DNA from: Priestia megaterium
GTDB lineage: Bacteria; Bacillota; Bacilli; Bacillales; Bacillaceae_H
Direction: 5' to 3'
Assembly: GCF_023824195.1 (NCBI RefSeq)
Contig: NZ_CP085442.1
Location: 3,634,001-3,698,000, forward strand
DNA length: 64,000 bases
Part shown: positions 43,312 to 52,734 of the stretch, in pieces
Position numbering within the stretch: the first letter of the stretch is position 1
Layout of the letters: each line of letters opens with the position of its first letter
Position numbers and translations under genes: made by a program
Notes under the pieces: model-generated
The model's database searches: none
What the model saw: only the letters and a program-made list of their open reading frames with translations
What the model was told of the DNA's origin: nothing

Positions 43312-43341
43312 GTGCTTTACCTCTTAGTTGAAGTAAAGCAC
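43312..43341 (-). terminator. Terminator after the TIM-barrel gene 43417-44340
   Basis: GTGCTTTAC/GTAAAGCAC stem with 12-nt loop and TTTTTAATCTTTTG on the minus strand. Confidence 0.8.
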
Positions 43342-43416
43342 AGTTAGATGTTGTTTCTTATCATTTGTTTAATTATCAAAAGAAATCCAAACTTGCTTTT
43401 TAAGCATAAATTCTGA

Positions 43417-44340
43417 TTAATAGCCGACACTCTTTAAATAGTCAACGCTTTGTTTAATATCACGTAAACTCGTATCAGAGTTTCTAGGATCCCGCTCTTG
43501 CTCAATTGTGATGTATCCATGGTAATTAATGTCTTTCAATAATTTATGAATAGAGTGATAATCAATGATACCTTGTCCAATCGGGCACATAACCCCTTTA
43601 CCGCAAGCATCGAAAAAGCGAATACGTTCTTCCATTACTTGTTTATATATATCGGGATTAATATCTTTAAAGTGAATATAATCTAGTCGATTTGCACACT
43701 TTTGAAGCCACTTTATTGGATCCATTTTTGAATAATATAAATGCCCTGTATCTAAGCAAAGTCCTGCTATTTCATAAGGTATATCTTCTAAAAGTTTTTC
43801 AATTTCGTCTTCAAATTCAATGTAACCGCCCGCATGCGGGTGAATAACCGAGCGTACTCCATATTTTTCCCATGCCCTTACTGCTAGAGCACGAATATGA
43901 GCCATCATATTGTCCCAGTCTCTTTCAGACAATCGTACCGCTTTTTCTGGATGCCCTGCATCATACTCTCTCTCATCGTGTCCCCAATCAATCATTACTA
44001 AATAAGGAGTTGGAAATTTTTGTCCTTTTTCTTGAAGAGTTGAAGGCAGCTTTGTTATTAATGAACAAATATCATCTACTTGAGGCAGTAAATTTTCTAA
44101 ATTAGACTCTGATACTAAATCATCAAAAATTGTTCCTGCTATTATCGTTAAATCATTTTTAGAGAGCTCTGCTTGCACTTTTTCGATGTTCATGGGTATA
44201 TATCCATAAGGACCCAGCTCAATCCCTTTATAACCAGCTTGCGAGGCTTCATGTAAAACCCTTTCCCAAGGTGGTAGATAGGGATTTTCGGGATTATCAA
44301 CGCCCCAACAACAAGGCGCCCCTGAAATTTTTACACTCAT
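43417..44340 (-). CDS. TIM-barrel sugar isomerase/dehydratase, IolE/IolI-like
   Basis: 307 residues of the xylose-isomerase-like AP_endonuc_2 fold. SGAPCCWGVDNPENP at the N-terminus is typical of the inosose dehydratase/isomerase group; metal ligands are likely in IELGP, VIHPHAGGYIEFE, LCLDTGHLYY and YIHFKD, ITIEQER. It probably acts on an inosose or keto-sugar. ATG lies behind TAGGAG. Part of the 42.3-50 kb cluster; an exact IolE identity cannot be claimed. Confidence 0.82.
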   Translation of the reverse strand: MSVKISGAPCCWGVDNPENPYLPPWERVLHEASQAGYKGIELGPYGYIPMNIEKVQAELSKNDLTIIAGTIFDDLVSESNLENLLPQVDDICSLITKLPSTLQEKGQKFPTPYLVMIDWGHDEREYDAGHPEKAVRLSERDWDNMMAHIRALAVRAWEKYGVRSVIHPHAGGYIEFEDEIEKLLEDIPYEIAGLCLDTGHLYYSKMDPIKWLQKCANRLDYIHFKDINPDIYKQVMEERIRFFDACGKGVMCPIGQGIIDYHSIHKLLKDINYHGYITIEQERDPRNSDTSLRDIKQSVDYLKSVGY

Positions 44341-44535
44341 CTATAACACTCCTAGCTCCTATAATAAAATAGATACTACTCAATGAATTGAAAAAACGCC
44401 ATTGAAATAAATCGATGTTTTATTCCTTCTAATCCAACTGTAAGGAACATACTTTCCTTATGTAAAAACCAATATATAAGCGATGGAATTTGGAAAACAC
44501 ACTTTAATATATTTTCGTTTCGTTCAATTGATTGT

Positions 44536-45558
44536 TTAATGAGAAACCTTTAATTCCTCTGATGAAACGTCTACAAGAGCTCCTTTTTCAACAGATTTAA
44601 AGCAGGCATCAATAACTTTCATATTATAGCTCGTATTTTCTGCAAAATGGTTAGGTATTTTCCTTTCTAATATACAGCTAGAGAAATATTCAACTTGAAG
44701 TTTATACTGATCTCCAAAGACCTTTTCTTCTCTGTATCTTCCCTCCTCTGTATATGTCAAAATAAGCGCCTCGCCATTAAACAATTGCGGTGCAAAAGCT
44801 CTTGGCACTTGAATACTACCTTTTGTTCCAATAATTTTGTAATAATCTATTACTGTACGGTCCATGGCAGCATCAAATATAGCTTTCATACCATTATCAA
44901 GCTCCATTAACCCAGTTACGGAAATATCTACTTGACTATCGTGATCTTTCTGCATAGAAGCAAAAACTTTCTTAGGATTCGAGCTTAATAGAGTTTGAAT
45001 GGCATGAATACAGTAGCAGCCCATATCATATAAGCTACCCCCACCTAATTCACCATTCATACGAATATTTCCATCCTGGTTTTCAAGATAGGATGAAAGA
45101 CTTGCCTTCATCATTTTTAACTCTCCAATTTCTCCGGAATCTATAATTTCTCTTACTCTTTGATGCTGTGGATGAAACTGATACATAAATGCTTCCATAA
45201 ACATAACGCCATTTTCTTTGCATATCTCAATCATTTCCTCAGCTTCTTTGAAAGTTAATGCTGCTGGCTTTTCACAAAGTACGTGCTTCCCTTTTTTTGC
45301 AGCTTTCTTTACCCAATGTGAATGAAGTGCATTTGGCAATGGAATATAAACAGCATCAATGTCTGGGTCTTCCAATAATTTATCGTAGGAGTCATACATT
45401 TTTGAAATCCTGAATTTTCCAGTAATTCCCTTAACTTTTATATTCGAACTAGCTATAGCTGTAGCTTCTGCATTCGTGGCCTTCATATAAGCAGGCAGTA
45501 ATTCATTTTGTGCAATTTGCGCAGTACTTAAGATTCCCCACCGTACGTAAGTTTTCAC
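44536..45558 (-). CDS. Gfo/Idh/MocA oxidoreductase (dihydrodiol/xylose dehydrogenase-like)
   Basis: 340 residues. Rossmann N-terminus RWGILSTAQIAQNELLPA, the cofactor-site CEKPAALT motif near residue 97 with catalytic Lys, MEAFMYQFHPQ and GGSLYDMGCY (about 175). This pattern fits the dimeric dihydrodiol/xylose dehydrogenase branch. It likely oxidises a cyclic polyol or sugar. ATG follows AGGAG (GGAGTTGGAAT). Operon with neighbours is probable although gaps of about 150-200 bp occur. Confidence 0.85.
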   Translation of the reverse strand: MKTYVRWGILSTAQIAQNELLPAYMKATNAEATAIASSNIKVKGITGKFRISKMYDSYDKLLEDPDIDAVYIPLPNALHSHWVKKAAKKGKHVLCEKPAALTFKEAEEMIEICKENGVMFMEAFMYQFHPQHQRVREIIDSGEIGELKMMKASLSSYLENQDGNIRMNGELGGGSLYDMGCYCIHAIQTLLSSNPKKVFASMQKDHDSQVDISVTGLMELDNGMKAIFDAAMDRTVIDYYKIIGTKGSIQVPRAFAPQLFNGEALILTYTEEGRYREEKVFGDQYKLQVEYFSSCILERKIPNHFAENTSYNMKVIDACFKSVEKGALVDVSSEELKVSH

Positions 45559-45707
45559 TTATTCCAACTCCTTTGACTATTATTTCTTTATCTATATATA
45601 AGTCAAACTCCACTCACTGTAAGGGCAAGCTTTCACAGGATTAAGTGGAGTATATCTAACTAATTGAAACTGGATTCAAACTTTGTAAGCTCTATACATT
45701 TAGTAAA

Positions 45708-47129
45708 TTAACTCTTTTTAAAGTTAGCCTCTATCTGCTCTAATGACAGCCCTCTAGTTTCTGGTAAGAATTTTGCCACATATATTATTCCTACAATACC
45801 AAACACAGCGAACAGGAAAAATGTTGATGATAAACCTACTACATCTAGTAGAAGAGGGAAGAATAATCCTACTAAAAAGTTGCAAAGCCACAAAAATAAT
45901 ACAGCTAACCCCATACCAATACCACGTAAACGAACAGGGAAGATTTCAGCAAGTATAAGCCATGACATTGGACCAATAGCTCCTTGAAAGAAGGCTAAGT
46001 ATACTACCGTCATTGATAATACTACATATGGCAGCACCGGAGATCCTGTAAGTAGTAGAGCAGAAATACCAATCGTGAGAAGTGCAACCGTAACACCTGT
46101 TAAACCTGTAAGCAACATAGGTCTTCTATTCACTTTATTTAGTAGTGACATACCAACAATAACTGCTACAACGGCAATTAATCCGTTTGCTACGTTTGCA
46201 ATTAACGCTGTTTTTGTACCAAAACCAGAGTTTTCAAGAATTTGTGTTCCATAATACATAATAGAGTTGATACCCACTAGTTGTGAGATTGAGCCAATAA
46301 AAATACCAAGAACCACAATCCGGCGAATCCAAGGAGTCCTTAAATCTTTGAAGCTCATTTTTTCTATTTTTTGCTCTTCTGAAATATGTGCTTTTATATC
46401 CTTTAATTCTTGTTGAGCAATACTTTCACTACGAATCTTTTGGAGGACTTTCAATGCGTCGGCCATTTTTCCTTTTGATGCTAACCATCGAGGACTTTCA
46501 GGTAAAATGAGTACTCCAATCCAAAGCGCCAAAGCTGGCAATGTCGCAATCACTAACATATAACGCCATGCATGTCCTGCATCTCCAAAAACATTACCAA
46601 TAACTGCATTAAATATATAAGCAAGGAACTGTCCAGTAACAATCATCAATTCATTTTGTGTAACCAAAATGCCGCGCCTGTCTGTTGGTGCTATTTCAGC
46701 AAGATAAGAGGGGATGACCACAGAAGATCCGCCAACAGCAAGTCCCAACAGAAAGCGGAAAACAACCATTATAGTTGTATTTGGCGCTATAACACAACCA
46801 ACTGCGGAAAAGAAAAATAATATCGCAAGGTACAAAATAACCTTCCTTCGTCCTTTGTTATCAGATAAGCGTCCACCAAATATCGAACCAAAAGCCGCAC
46901 CTAATACTAAAGAACTTGCTACTAGACCTTCCGTAAAAGGATTTAAGTTTAATTGATCAGGACGAGCCATAAATGGAAGCGCACCATTAATAACCCCTGT
47001 ATCATATCCAAATAATAGCCCTCCAAACGTTGACACAATGGTGATTAATTTCAAAAACTTTTTTGATTCCTTTTCCTTTACCTGTTCCGTTTGGGCTGAG
47101 TACTCACTAGGCAATTTGAGATTTTCCAC
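45708..47129 (-). CDS. Sugar-porter MFS transporter, IolT-like
   Basis: 473 residues, the same length as B. subtilis IolT. Shared motifs: TFGGLLFGYDTGVINGALPF, MARPDQLNLNPFTEGLV, GRLSDNKGRRKVI, FRFLLGLAVGGSS, RRGILVTQNELMIV, PESPRWL, and PETRGLSLEQIE at the C-terminus. It is a proton symporter for inositol or a related polyol. ATG follows AAAGGGGGAA. A cre-like site lies about 200 bp upstream (47321-47334). A weak hairpin (45607-45651) follows. Confidence 0.88.
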   Translation of the reverse strand: MENLKLPSEYSAQTEQVKEKESKKFLKLITIVSTFGGLLFGYDTGVINGALPFMARPDQLNLNPFTEGLVASSLVLGAAFGSIFGGRLSDNKGRRKVILYLAILFFFSAVGCVIAPNTTIMVVFRFLLGLAVGGSSVVIPSYLAEIAPTDRRGILVTQNELMIVTGQFLAYIFNAVIGNVFGDAGHAWRYMLVIATLPALALWIGVLILPESPRWLASKGKMADALKVLQKIRSESIAQQELKDIKAHISEEQKIEKMSFKDLRTPWIRRIVVLGIFIGSISQLVGINSIMYYGTQILENSGFGTKTALIANVANGLIAVVAVIVGMSLLNKVNRRPMLLTGLTGVTVALLTIGISALLLTGSPVLPYVVLSMTVVYLAFFQGAIGPMSWLILAEIFPVRLRGIGMGLAVLFLWLCNFLVGLFFPLLLDVVGLSSTFFLFAVFGIVGIIYVAKFLPETRGLSLEQIEANFKKS

Positions 47130-47320
47130 GTTAAATTCCCCCTTTATTAATTGTATTTCTTCTAATAAAACCCTTATTCATCAAGCTTTTTACTAAATAT
47201 AAGTACAAAAGAAATACCTCTCTTTTAACAAACATTGATAACAAATGTTCTTACATCTAAATAAAAACCACCAACTAGGATATATTGTAAATAAAATCCT
47301 TTTTCGATTTACCCGAACCT

Positions 47321-47334
47321 TTAAAACGCTTTCA
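47321..47334 (+). promoter_or_regulatory. cre-like site upstream of iolT-like gene
   Basis: TTAAAACGCTTTCA differs from the cre consensus only in the second base. It is in the 255-bp gap between the sugar porter and the Spo0E-like gene; likely CcpA target. Confidence 0.55.
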
Positions 47335-47385
47335 TTTTACTCTTCGGCTACACTTTAACCGAGTGTATATGTGTAGAACGAATGA

Positions 47386-47550
47386 TTATCCCTTTATTAT
47401 ATTTTTAATATTCTGAATTTTAAAATCTAACTGTTGGTTGATTTTTAATACATCTGGATCAGAGAAACCTTTATTCTTTGCTAGTTCATGCATATCCACA
47501 CGATAGTTTGCTATGCTTTTACTTAAATCTAGTATTTCCCTCAAAATCAT
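47386..47550 (-). CDS. Spo0E-like aspartyl-phosphate phosphatase, 54 residues
   Basis: Too short for routine calling. Product MILREILDLSKSIANYRVDM, then HELAKNKGFSDPDVLKINQQLDFKIQ. The G-(F)-S-D-P-x-V-L-x-x-(S/N)-Q-x-L-D pattern is the hallmark of the Spo0E family, which dephosphorylates Spo0A-P and delays sporulation. Ribosome site AAGGGA about 10 nt upstream. It sits inside the polyol cluster but is functionally independent. Confidence 0.8.
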   Translation of the reverse strand: MILREILDLSKSIANYRVDMHELAKNKGFSDPDVLKINQQLDFKIQNIKNIIKG

Positions 47551-47645
47551 CAGGACTCTTTCCCTTCTACTATTTTAAATTTTTTAATTCGCTCTTTTCT
47601 TTAAAACACTAAAAATTCATGATTCTTTTTCATATCCTTTTATTA

Positions 47646-47686
47646 AAAGCCGTGACATTAGCTTTCAAAACCAATTCCACGGCTTT
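47646..47686 (-). terminator. Terminator of gene 47729-48943
   Basis: AAAGCCGTG/CACGGCTTT stem with a long loop, then TAATAAAAGG on the minus strand. Confidence 0.65.
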
Positions 47687-47728
47687 AATTTACTATTTTG
47701 ATGCTTTTAATTGCCTTCTCACCTAAAT

Positions 47729-48943
47729 TTAAAGAGTTTTCCCTACCAATGCAGCTTCTTTGTTACTCTCGAAATCTACCCATACGGATCCTTGATCTGC
47801 TGAACGTACACAATTTTCAATCCAGCGAACGCCTTCGAGTCCTGCATTAATGTCTGGGTAAACAAGTGTATCTAACGTTTCTTGATCACCACGCATTTTT
47901 GCATCAATTGCAATCGCAAACTTCAGGTAAATATTTGACCATGACTCTGAAAGCCCTTCCTGATGTAAAGCACCTAAACGCTCATCCGCATTACAGCTTT
48001 CATCTAAGTAAGGCATTGATCGAATCAGCGTTTGGATTGGTTGCCCTTGCACTTCATATCGTAATTCATTCGGCTTGCTGTCCCACCATTCTAAGCTTGC
48101 TTTTGAACCCACAATGCGAATTCGATGACCATCCATACAACCCGCATCAATAGAAGATGTCCACAGTCTACCTACCGCTCCATTTTCATAGTGCATTAAA
48201 ACGTAAGCATTGTCTTCTAGGGGCGCACGACTGCCGATAAAACTCTGGCGATCACATAATAACTTTTTAATTTTCATTTGAGGCATAATCAACTGTGACA
48301 TATAATACGTGTGGGTAGAAAGATCGCCTAACACATAGCTTGGTCCTGCAATTTTAGGATCCACGCGCCACTTTTGCGCAGCATTTACTTTGTCACCGTC
48401 ATCAGTGGCATTAAATCCATGCGTATACTGCAATTCAACTACTCGTACATCGCCGATTTCTCCTTTTTCAACCATTGCTCTCATTTGAAGCAGCAGCTGA
48501 TTACCAGAGAATCCATACGTTACCCCAACGATTTTCCCTTTTTCTTCAGCTAATGCTTTAATCTCTAGCACCTCATCACTTGTGAAAAACAAAGGCTTTT
48601 CGCAAATTACATGTAAACCTGCGTGTAATGCCGCCTTACAAATTTCATAATGAGTACCATTAGGCGTAGCAATTGATACAACTTCAAGTCCATCTTTTCG
48701 CTTCGCTTCTTCTGCAAACATCATTTCATAATTTGGATAACAACGGCCCTCAGAGACTCCAATATTCACACCAAAGTCTTTTCCTCTAGCAGGATCAATA
48801 TCGAATGCCCCAGCTACCAGTTGAAAAGCCGTGTTATCTCTAAGTGCCCCAATTCGATGCTTATAGCCAACCTGCCCTAGTCTTCCTCCACCAACCATAC
48901 CCCATCGTAACGGTCTTGCAATTTTTTTCTCTCCATTTAACAT
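47729..48943 (-). CDS. Gfo/Idh/MocA family oxidoreductase
   Basis: 404 residues. LRWGMVGGGRLGQVGYKHR Rossmann motif, IATPNGTHYEI, CEKPLFFT with the catalytic Lys near residue 113, and a C-terminal domain with GDLSTHTYYMSQLIMP. This longer type is usual beside sugar-isomerase genes and probably oxidises a cyclitol or sugar. ATG at 48941-48943 follows AGAGAGGAA. It is 110 bp downstream of a TIM-barrel isomerase; the two are likely co-transcribed. Confidence 0.87.
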   Translation of the reverse strand: MLNGEKKIARPLRWGMVGGGRLGQVGYKHRIGALRDNTAFQLVAGAFDIDPARGKDFGVNIGVSEGRCYPNYEMMFAEEAKRKDGLEVVSIATPNGTHYEICKAALHAGLHVICEKPLFFTSDEVLEIKALAEEKGKIVGVTYGFSGNQLLLQMRAMVEKGEIGDVRVVELQYTHGFNATDDGDKVNAAQKWRVDPKIAGPSYVLGDLSTHTYYMSQLIMPQMKIKKLLCDRQSFIGSRAPLEDNAYVLMHYENGAVGRLWTSSIDAGCMDGHRIRIVGSKASLEWWDSKPNELRYEVQGQPIQTLIRSMPYLDESCNADERLGALHQEGLSESWSNIYLKFAIAIDAKMRGDQETLDTLVYPDINAGLEGVRWIENCVRSADQGSVWVDFESNKEAALVGKTL

Positions 48944-49052
48944 AGTAAAATTCCTCTCTTTCACGTAGTATTTATTTTAGATAGCTCTGATAAAAATTCT
49001 AATATTCAGAAATATATAACCTCACGTACTCAAAGCAATTCAGCTCTTTTAC

Positions 49053-49994
49053 TTAAAAGCTAAGTGTTTGTTTTAATGCATTAATTGAAGTTCGAACCCC
49101 GGCTTCAACCGACATTGTTAAATCTTCCATTTCTAAAGAAACTTCTTCATCATAGCCCATCATCTTAACAACAGAGAAAAACTCTTTCCACCACTGTAAA
49201 TCCTGTCCACAACCTACTGCTACGTAATTCCAAGCTCTATTTGCTACATCCGTCACTTCTTTTGTTTCCATTACTCCGTTAACTCCTGATAGATGTCTCT
49301 CAAGGCGCACGTCTTTTCCATGAACATGGTGGATAGCTGCCCCTAATTCTCTAGCTGACAAAATTGGGTCTGCGCCCATCCAGATTAAGTGGCTTGGATC
49401 TAAATTTAGTCCTACAATAGGGCCTACCGCATTACGCAATTTAAATAATGTTTCAGGATTATAGACTAATTGAGAGCTAAAGTTTTCAAGAGCGATTTTT
49501 TCAATACCGCAGGATTCCGCTTTATCAACCAGTTTTTTCCAGTAGGGTATAGCTACTTCATTCCATTGATAGTCTAAAATATCTTTTAACACTGGAGGCC
49601 AGCTTACCGTATACGTAATCCAGTTTGGAATTTTATCTTCAGGACTTCCAGCTGGTAATCCACTCATCATAATTACTTTTTTTACACCTAACAATTTGGC
49701 TAATTCGAATGTTTTATCTGTCACTTCTCGATGCTCTTTACCCAACTCACCTGGATCCAATGGATTCCCAGAACAATTTAATGCACAAAGTTTAATATTG
49801 CGTTTTTCCAATTCATTTAAAAATTCAGCTCTTTTGTAATCGCTCTCCAAAAGTTCATGTAGTCTCAAGTGAGGCGCTGGTGACCAACCTCCTGTGGTCA
49901 TTTCAATCGTATCGATTCCCATCTCTGCTATCACGTCTAACATTTCTTCAAAAGGTAAATGTCCTAAACTGTCTGTTACATAAGATAATTTCAT
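49053..49994 (-). CDS. TIM-barrel sugar phosphate isomerase/epimerase family protein
   Basis: 313 residues of the xylose-isomerase-like fold: SYVTDSLGHLPFEEMLDVIAE at the start, IEMTTGGWSPAPHL, ALNCSGNPLDPG, IALENFSSQLVYN, LNLDPSHLIWMGADP, HVHGKD and EVSLEMEDL, giving the usual Glu/Asp/His metal ligands. Substrate unknown; location with two dehydrogenases and an IolT-like carrier suggests cyclitol or keto-sugar epimerisation. ATG follows TAGGAGGAG. Confidence 0.87.
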   Translation of the reverse strand: MKLSYVTDSLGHLPFEEMLDVIAEMGIDTIEMTTGGWSPAPHLRLHELLESDYKRAEFLNELEKRNIKLCALNCSGNPLDPGELGKEHREVTDKTFELAKLLGVKKVIMMSGLPAGSPEDKIPNWITYTVSWPPVLKDILDYQWNEVAIPYWKKLVDKAESCGIEKIALENFSSQLVYNPETLFKLRNAVGPIVGLNLDPSHLIWMGADPILSARELGAAIHHVHGKDVRLERHLSGVNGVMETKEVTDVANRAWNYVAVGCGQDLQWWKEFFSVVKMMGYDEEVSLEMEDLTMSVEAGVRTSINALKQTLSF

Positions 49995-50174
49995 GATTTT
50001 CTCCTCCTAAAAAATCTGTCTAAAATCACTCACCAAGATTATAATTATAGGACAAATATTTTCAACAATTTTTATCACTTAACAACTTTGTTTATAACTT
50101 AGCGATATCGTTGTTGGTTAACTAGACTTGTCCATTTTCATAAGATAATCTTAATACATTGAGAAACAAGTGAT

Positions 50175-50188
50175 TGGAAACGCTTTTA
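50175..50188 (+). promoter_or_regulatory. cre-like site upstream of the 47.7-50 kb operon
   Basis: TGGAAACGCTTTTA, one mismatch to the cre consensus, 180 bp before the TIM-barrel start. The rest of 49995-50330 is AT-rich with no other clear signal. Confidence 0.5.
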
Positions 50189-50330
50189 TTTAATTGAGTA
50201 TTCAATAAATTTCGTTTCTATAGTAATTAGTATAAATTATGAAATCTTAATCGTCTTTGTTTTAAGAGGACTACTTTTTATCTTTTAAGGACAATTTTAT
50301 AAAACATTACTAATTTTATTTAATAAAAAT

Positions 50331-50376
50331 AACCCTTCTCTACTTTTTCATAAATGACCTTGAGTAGAGAAGGGTT
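50331..50376 (-). terminator. Terminator of the AraC gene
   Basis: AACCCTTCTCTACT/AGTAGAGAAGGGTT, 14-bp perfect stem, followed by ATTTTTATT on the minus strand. Confidence 0.85.
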
Positions 50377-50378
50377 GA

Positions 50379-51281
50379 CTAATCTTTATATATAACCGTT
50401 TTTAACTTTGTATATAGGGCACGAAAACGCCCTGGTGAGCTGTGCATCGAAGCAGTAAAAACACGTGTAAAGTAATGAACGTCTGGAAAACCTGTTTCTT
50501 GAGCAATATCTCTAATAGATAAATCGGTTGTTTTAAGCAATGTAGCAGCTTTTTGAATTCTTTCATTTTGTACATACTCTGAGTAGCTGATCCCTAATTC
50601 AGCTTTAAATAGCCGAGAGAGGTGTCGACTAGATAGGTGTAAATAAGTGGCTGTATCCGTAAGTTTAATAGAATTTGATAAATTATCTTTAATATATAAT
50701 TTCGCAAGGGTAAGAATCAAAGAAGACTTTTTTGGAACAGTCTTCTGACTATGGTAATTCGGAGACACAACAAAGGTTTGTATTAATGAAAGAATAAGAG
50801 AATGAGCTAAATTGGATAGTATCTCCTCAAAAAAAGCGCTTTCACTCTTTGCTGCTTGAATTAAAAGAGACTTCCACATTAACGGTGCAGCGGTATCGTC
50901 TTTTACATCTATCACTACTTCCGAACATTGTTTTGCCTCTTCAATTATTGTTACCCACTTTTCACTTGATTCTGATTCATTTAGTTCAAACCCCACATAT
51001 AACAGAAAAAGTCCGGTGTCGCTTTTTATTTGATGTAAAACACCCGGTTTTGAAAGAAACATTGTATTTTCTTTTAATTGATATGTACATCCCTGGTCTA
51101 TATAAGTTCCTTCTCCTTCGAGAACGTAACACGCCTCAAAGAATGAATGTTTATGAAGTAAATTATTGTAATGCTTTGGCATAACTCCCCAGTAGTGAAT
51201 ATAAAAAGATACTCCATTGCTTTCTGTACACTGAATATATTCATTTAAAGTGATTTTCCCCGAGACAAACTTATCCAACAA
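50379..51281 (-). CDS. AraC-family transcriptional regulator with cupin domain
   Basis: 300 residues. N-terminal cupin sensor (LHKHSFFEACYVLEGEGTYI, with HKH and E ligand-like residues) and two C-terminal HTHs (DTATYLHLSSRHLSRLFKAELGISY; IRDIAQETGFPDVHYFTRVF). TTG start behind GGGAGGGG. It lies upstream of the polyol cluster in the same direction and is the likely activator of the operon beginning at 49994. Confidence 0.9.
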   Translation of the reverse strand: MLDKFVSGKITLNEYIQCTESNGVSFYIHYWGVMPKHYNNLLHKHSFFEACYVLEGEGTYIDQGCTYQLKENTMFLSKPGVLHQIKSDTGLFLLYVGFELNESESSEKWVTIIEEAKQCSEVVIDVKDDTAAPLMWKSLLIQAAKSESAFFEEILSNLAHSLILSLIQTFVVSPNYHSQKTVPKKSSLILTLAKLYIKDNLSNSIKLTDTATYLHLSSRHLSRLFKAELGISYSEYVQNERIQKAATLLKTTDLSIRDIAQETGFPDVHYFTRVFTASMHSSPGRFRALYTKLKTVIYKD

Positions 51282-51479
51282 AACGCCCCTCCCTTTATAA
51301 AATTAGAAAATTTATTCATTAATTATAATTATTAATACACACTATAATTTAAATGAAAAAATTTGTCTATAAGGACTCTAAATGAAAGTAAAGAACAATA
51401 AATTGAAGAAGAATTAAATAAAAAGCTAAATAGAAACCTTTTAATTTGTGTAAGTTATTATATGGGATCTGAGGAAAGA

Positions 51480-51857
51480 TTAATTTTTTATAATTCCCGA
51501 GAAATCCCCTTTTAAAACTTCTTTCTCATTTTGATTGTGACATATAAAAGAAGCAGTAATAAGAGTTCGTTCACCCTGCTTTTCGAATTGTTCGATTGTG
51601 ACTTCACAACGAATAGTATCGCTCGTAAAGACGGGCCGCAAAAATTCAAAAGTCATTTTACGAGCAAGTACACTGTGATCACCGCCAATTTTTGTTGGCA
51701 ATGTAGCAGTTAGTAATCCTTGGATGACAAGCCTTCCTTGTTCACCGGGCGTCACATGATGAGATCCTTGATCCCCTGAAACCTTTGTAAACAGTTCAAC
51801 ATCCTCTATTGTGAAAGTCCGTTCAAATGTAATGATATCTCCTACCTTTAAAGACAA
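51480..51857 (-). CDS. MaoC-like hot-dog fold protein
   Basis: 125 residues. SLKVGDIITFERTFTIEDVELF at the start is typical of MaoC/(R)-hydratases, and SGDQGSHHVTPGEQGR takes the place of the active-site D-x4-H motif. LLTATLPTKIGGD and LRPVFTSDTIRCEVTI follow the family pattern. It may hydrate an enoyl-thioester. TTG start behind AAGGGGG. Downstream of an AraC gene; role unclear. Confidence 0.8.
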   Translation of the reverse strand: MSLKVGDIITFERTFTIEDVELFTKVSGDQGSHHVTPGEQGRLVIQGLLTATLPTKIGGDHSVLARKMTFEFLRPVFTSDTIRCEVTIEQFEKQGERTLITASFICHNQNEKEVLKGDFSGIIKN

Positions 51858-51932
51858 TTTTATTCCCCCTTTATTTGAAAACCATTTATCTTCTCTAAGT
51901 ATAACTATAAACTTAGTAGTGAAAATTCCTAC

Positions 51933-52709
51933 TTAATTTAAATGTGACATATATTCAAAAGCTGTTGTTCCATATACGCTTTTAAAGTGTTTGTTTAAAT
52001 GAGTTAAATCAACAAAACCACACTCAGCCACTGCTGCATAAATATCTCTATTCTTCTCTATTAATTGTTTTGCACGTTCTATTTTGTAGTTAAGAAAATA
52101 CTGATATGGTGAAATGCCAGTATGAGCTTTAAATATCCGTATAAACTGAAACTTTGATAAATTAAGCTCTCTACATATTTCTTCAAGTTTAAGCACATTT
52201 TCTAAATTATGATGAAGGATATCCTTTGCTTTTCTAATTAGAGCGTTATCTTTCTTAAAACCACTAGAAAGATCAGTTTGGATAAGGCTTTCTGTCAGCG
52301 ATAACAGTAATTCATTGCACAAAGCCTCATCTTTTTGGTTTAATATTGCATCAGCAAGACTTAATACTCTTTGTTCAAGTCTATAATCATATACAATAGG
52401 GTTTGAAAAACGTACGATATCCTTTTTCTCAATAACTTCTAATAGCAATTCTGGATCAATATATAGCATTACGTAATCAAGGCCTGTCTTATCATGTGCC
52501 ATTCCGTCATGTGCTTGTTCTGGATTAAAAAGCATAATACCATTTTGATGTGATAAGTGTAAGCTGCCATCTAAGTTATATTGTTGAATACCACGCAGTG
52601 TAACCCCTATTGCATACTCTTTGTGAGAATGTTTTTTATACGTAAAATCGGTCATACTTGCTGACAAAGCTGTAATCCCTGCTGATTTTTTATAAATAAA
52701 TTTGTCCAT
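51933..52709 (-). CDS. AraC-family transcriptional regulator
   Basis: 258 residues: N-terminal AraC-ligand domain (YKKHSHKEYAIGVTLRGIQQY) and two HTHs (LEEICRELNLSKFQFIRIFKAHTGISPYQYF; AAVAECGFVDLTHLNKHFKSVYG). ATG at 52707-52709 follows GGAGG; it starts 26 bp after lysE, so the two are an operon in which the regulator probably controls the exporter, a common arrangement. Confidence 0.9.
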   Translation of the reverse strand: MDKFIYKKSAGITALSASMTDFTYKKHSHKEYAIGVTLRGIQQYNLDGSLHLSHQNGIMLFNPEQAHDGMAHDKTGLDYVMLYIDPELLLEVIEKKDIVRFSNPIVYDYRLEQRVLSLADAILNQKDEALCNELLLSLTESLIQTDLSSGFKKDNALIRKAKDILHHNLENVLKLEEICRELNLSKFQFIRIFKAHTGISPYQYFLNYKIERAKQLIEKNRDIYAAVAECGFVDLTHLNKHFKSVYGTTAFEYMSHLN

Positions 52710-52734
52710 TTCTTTCACCTCCTGAGTAGCTTAC

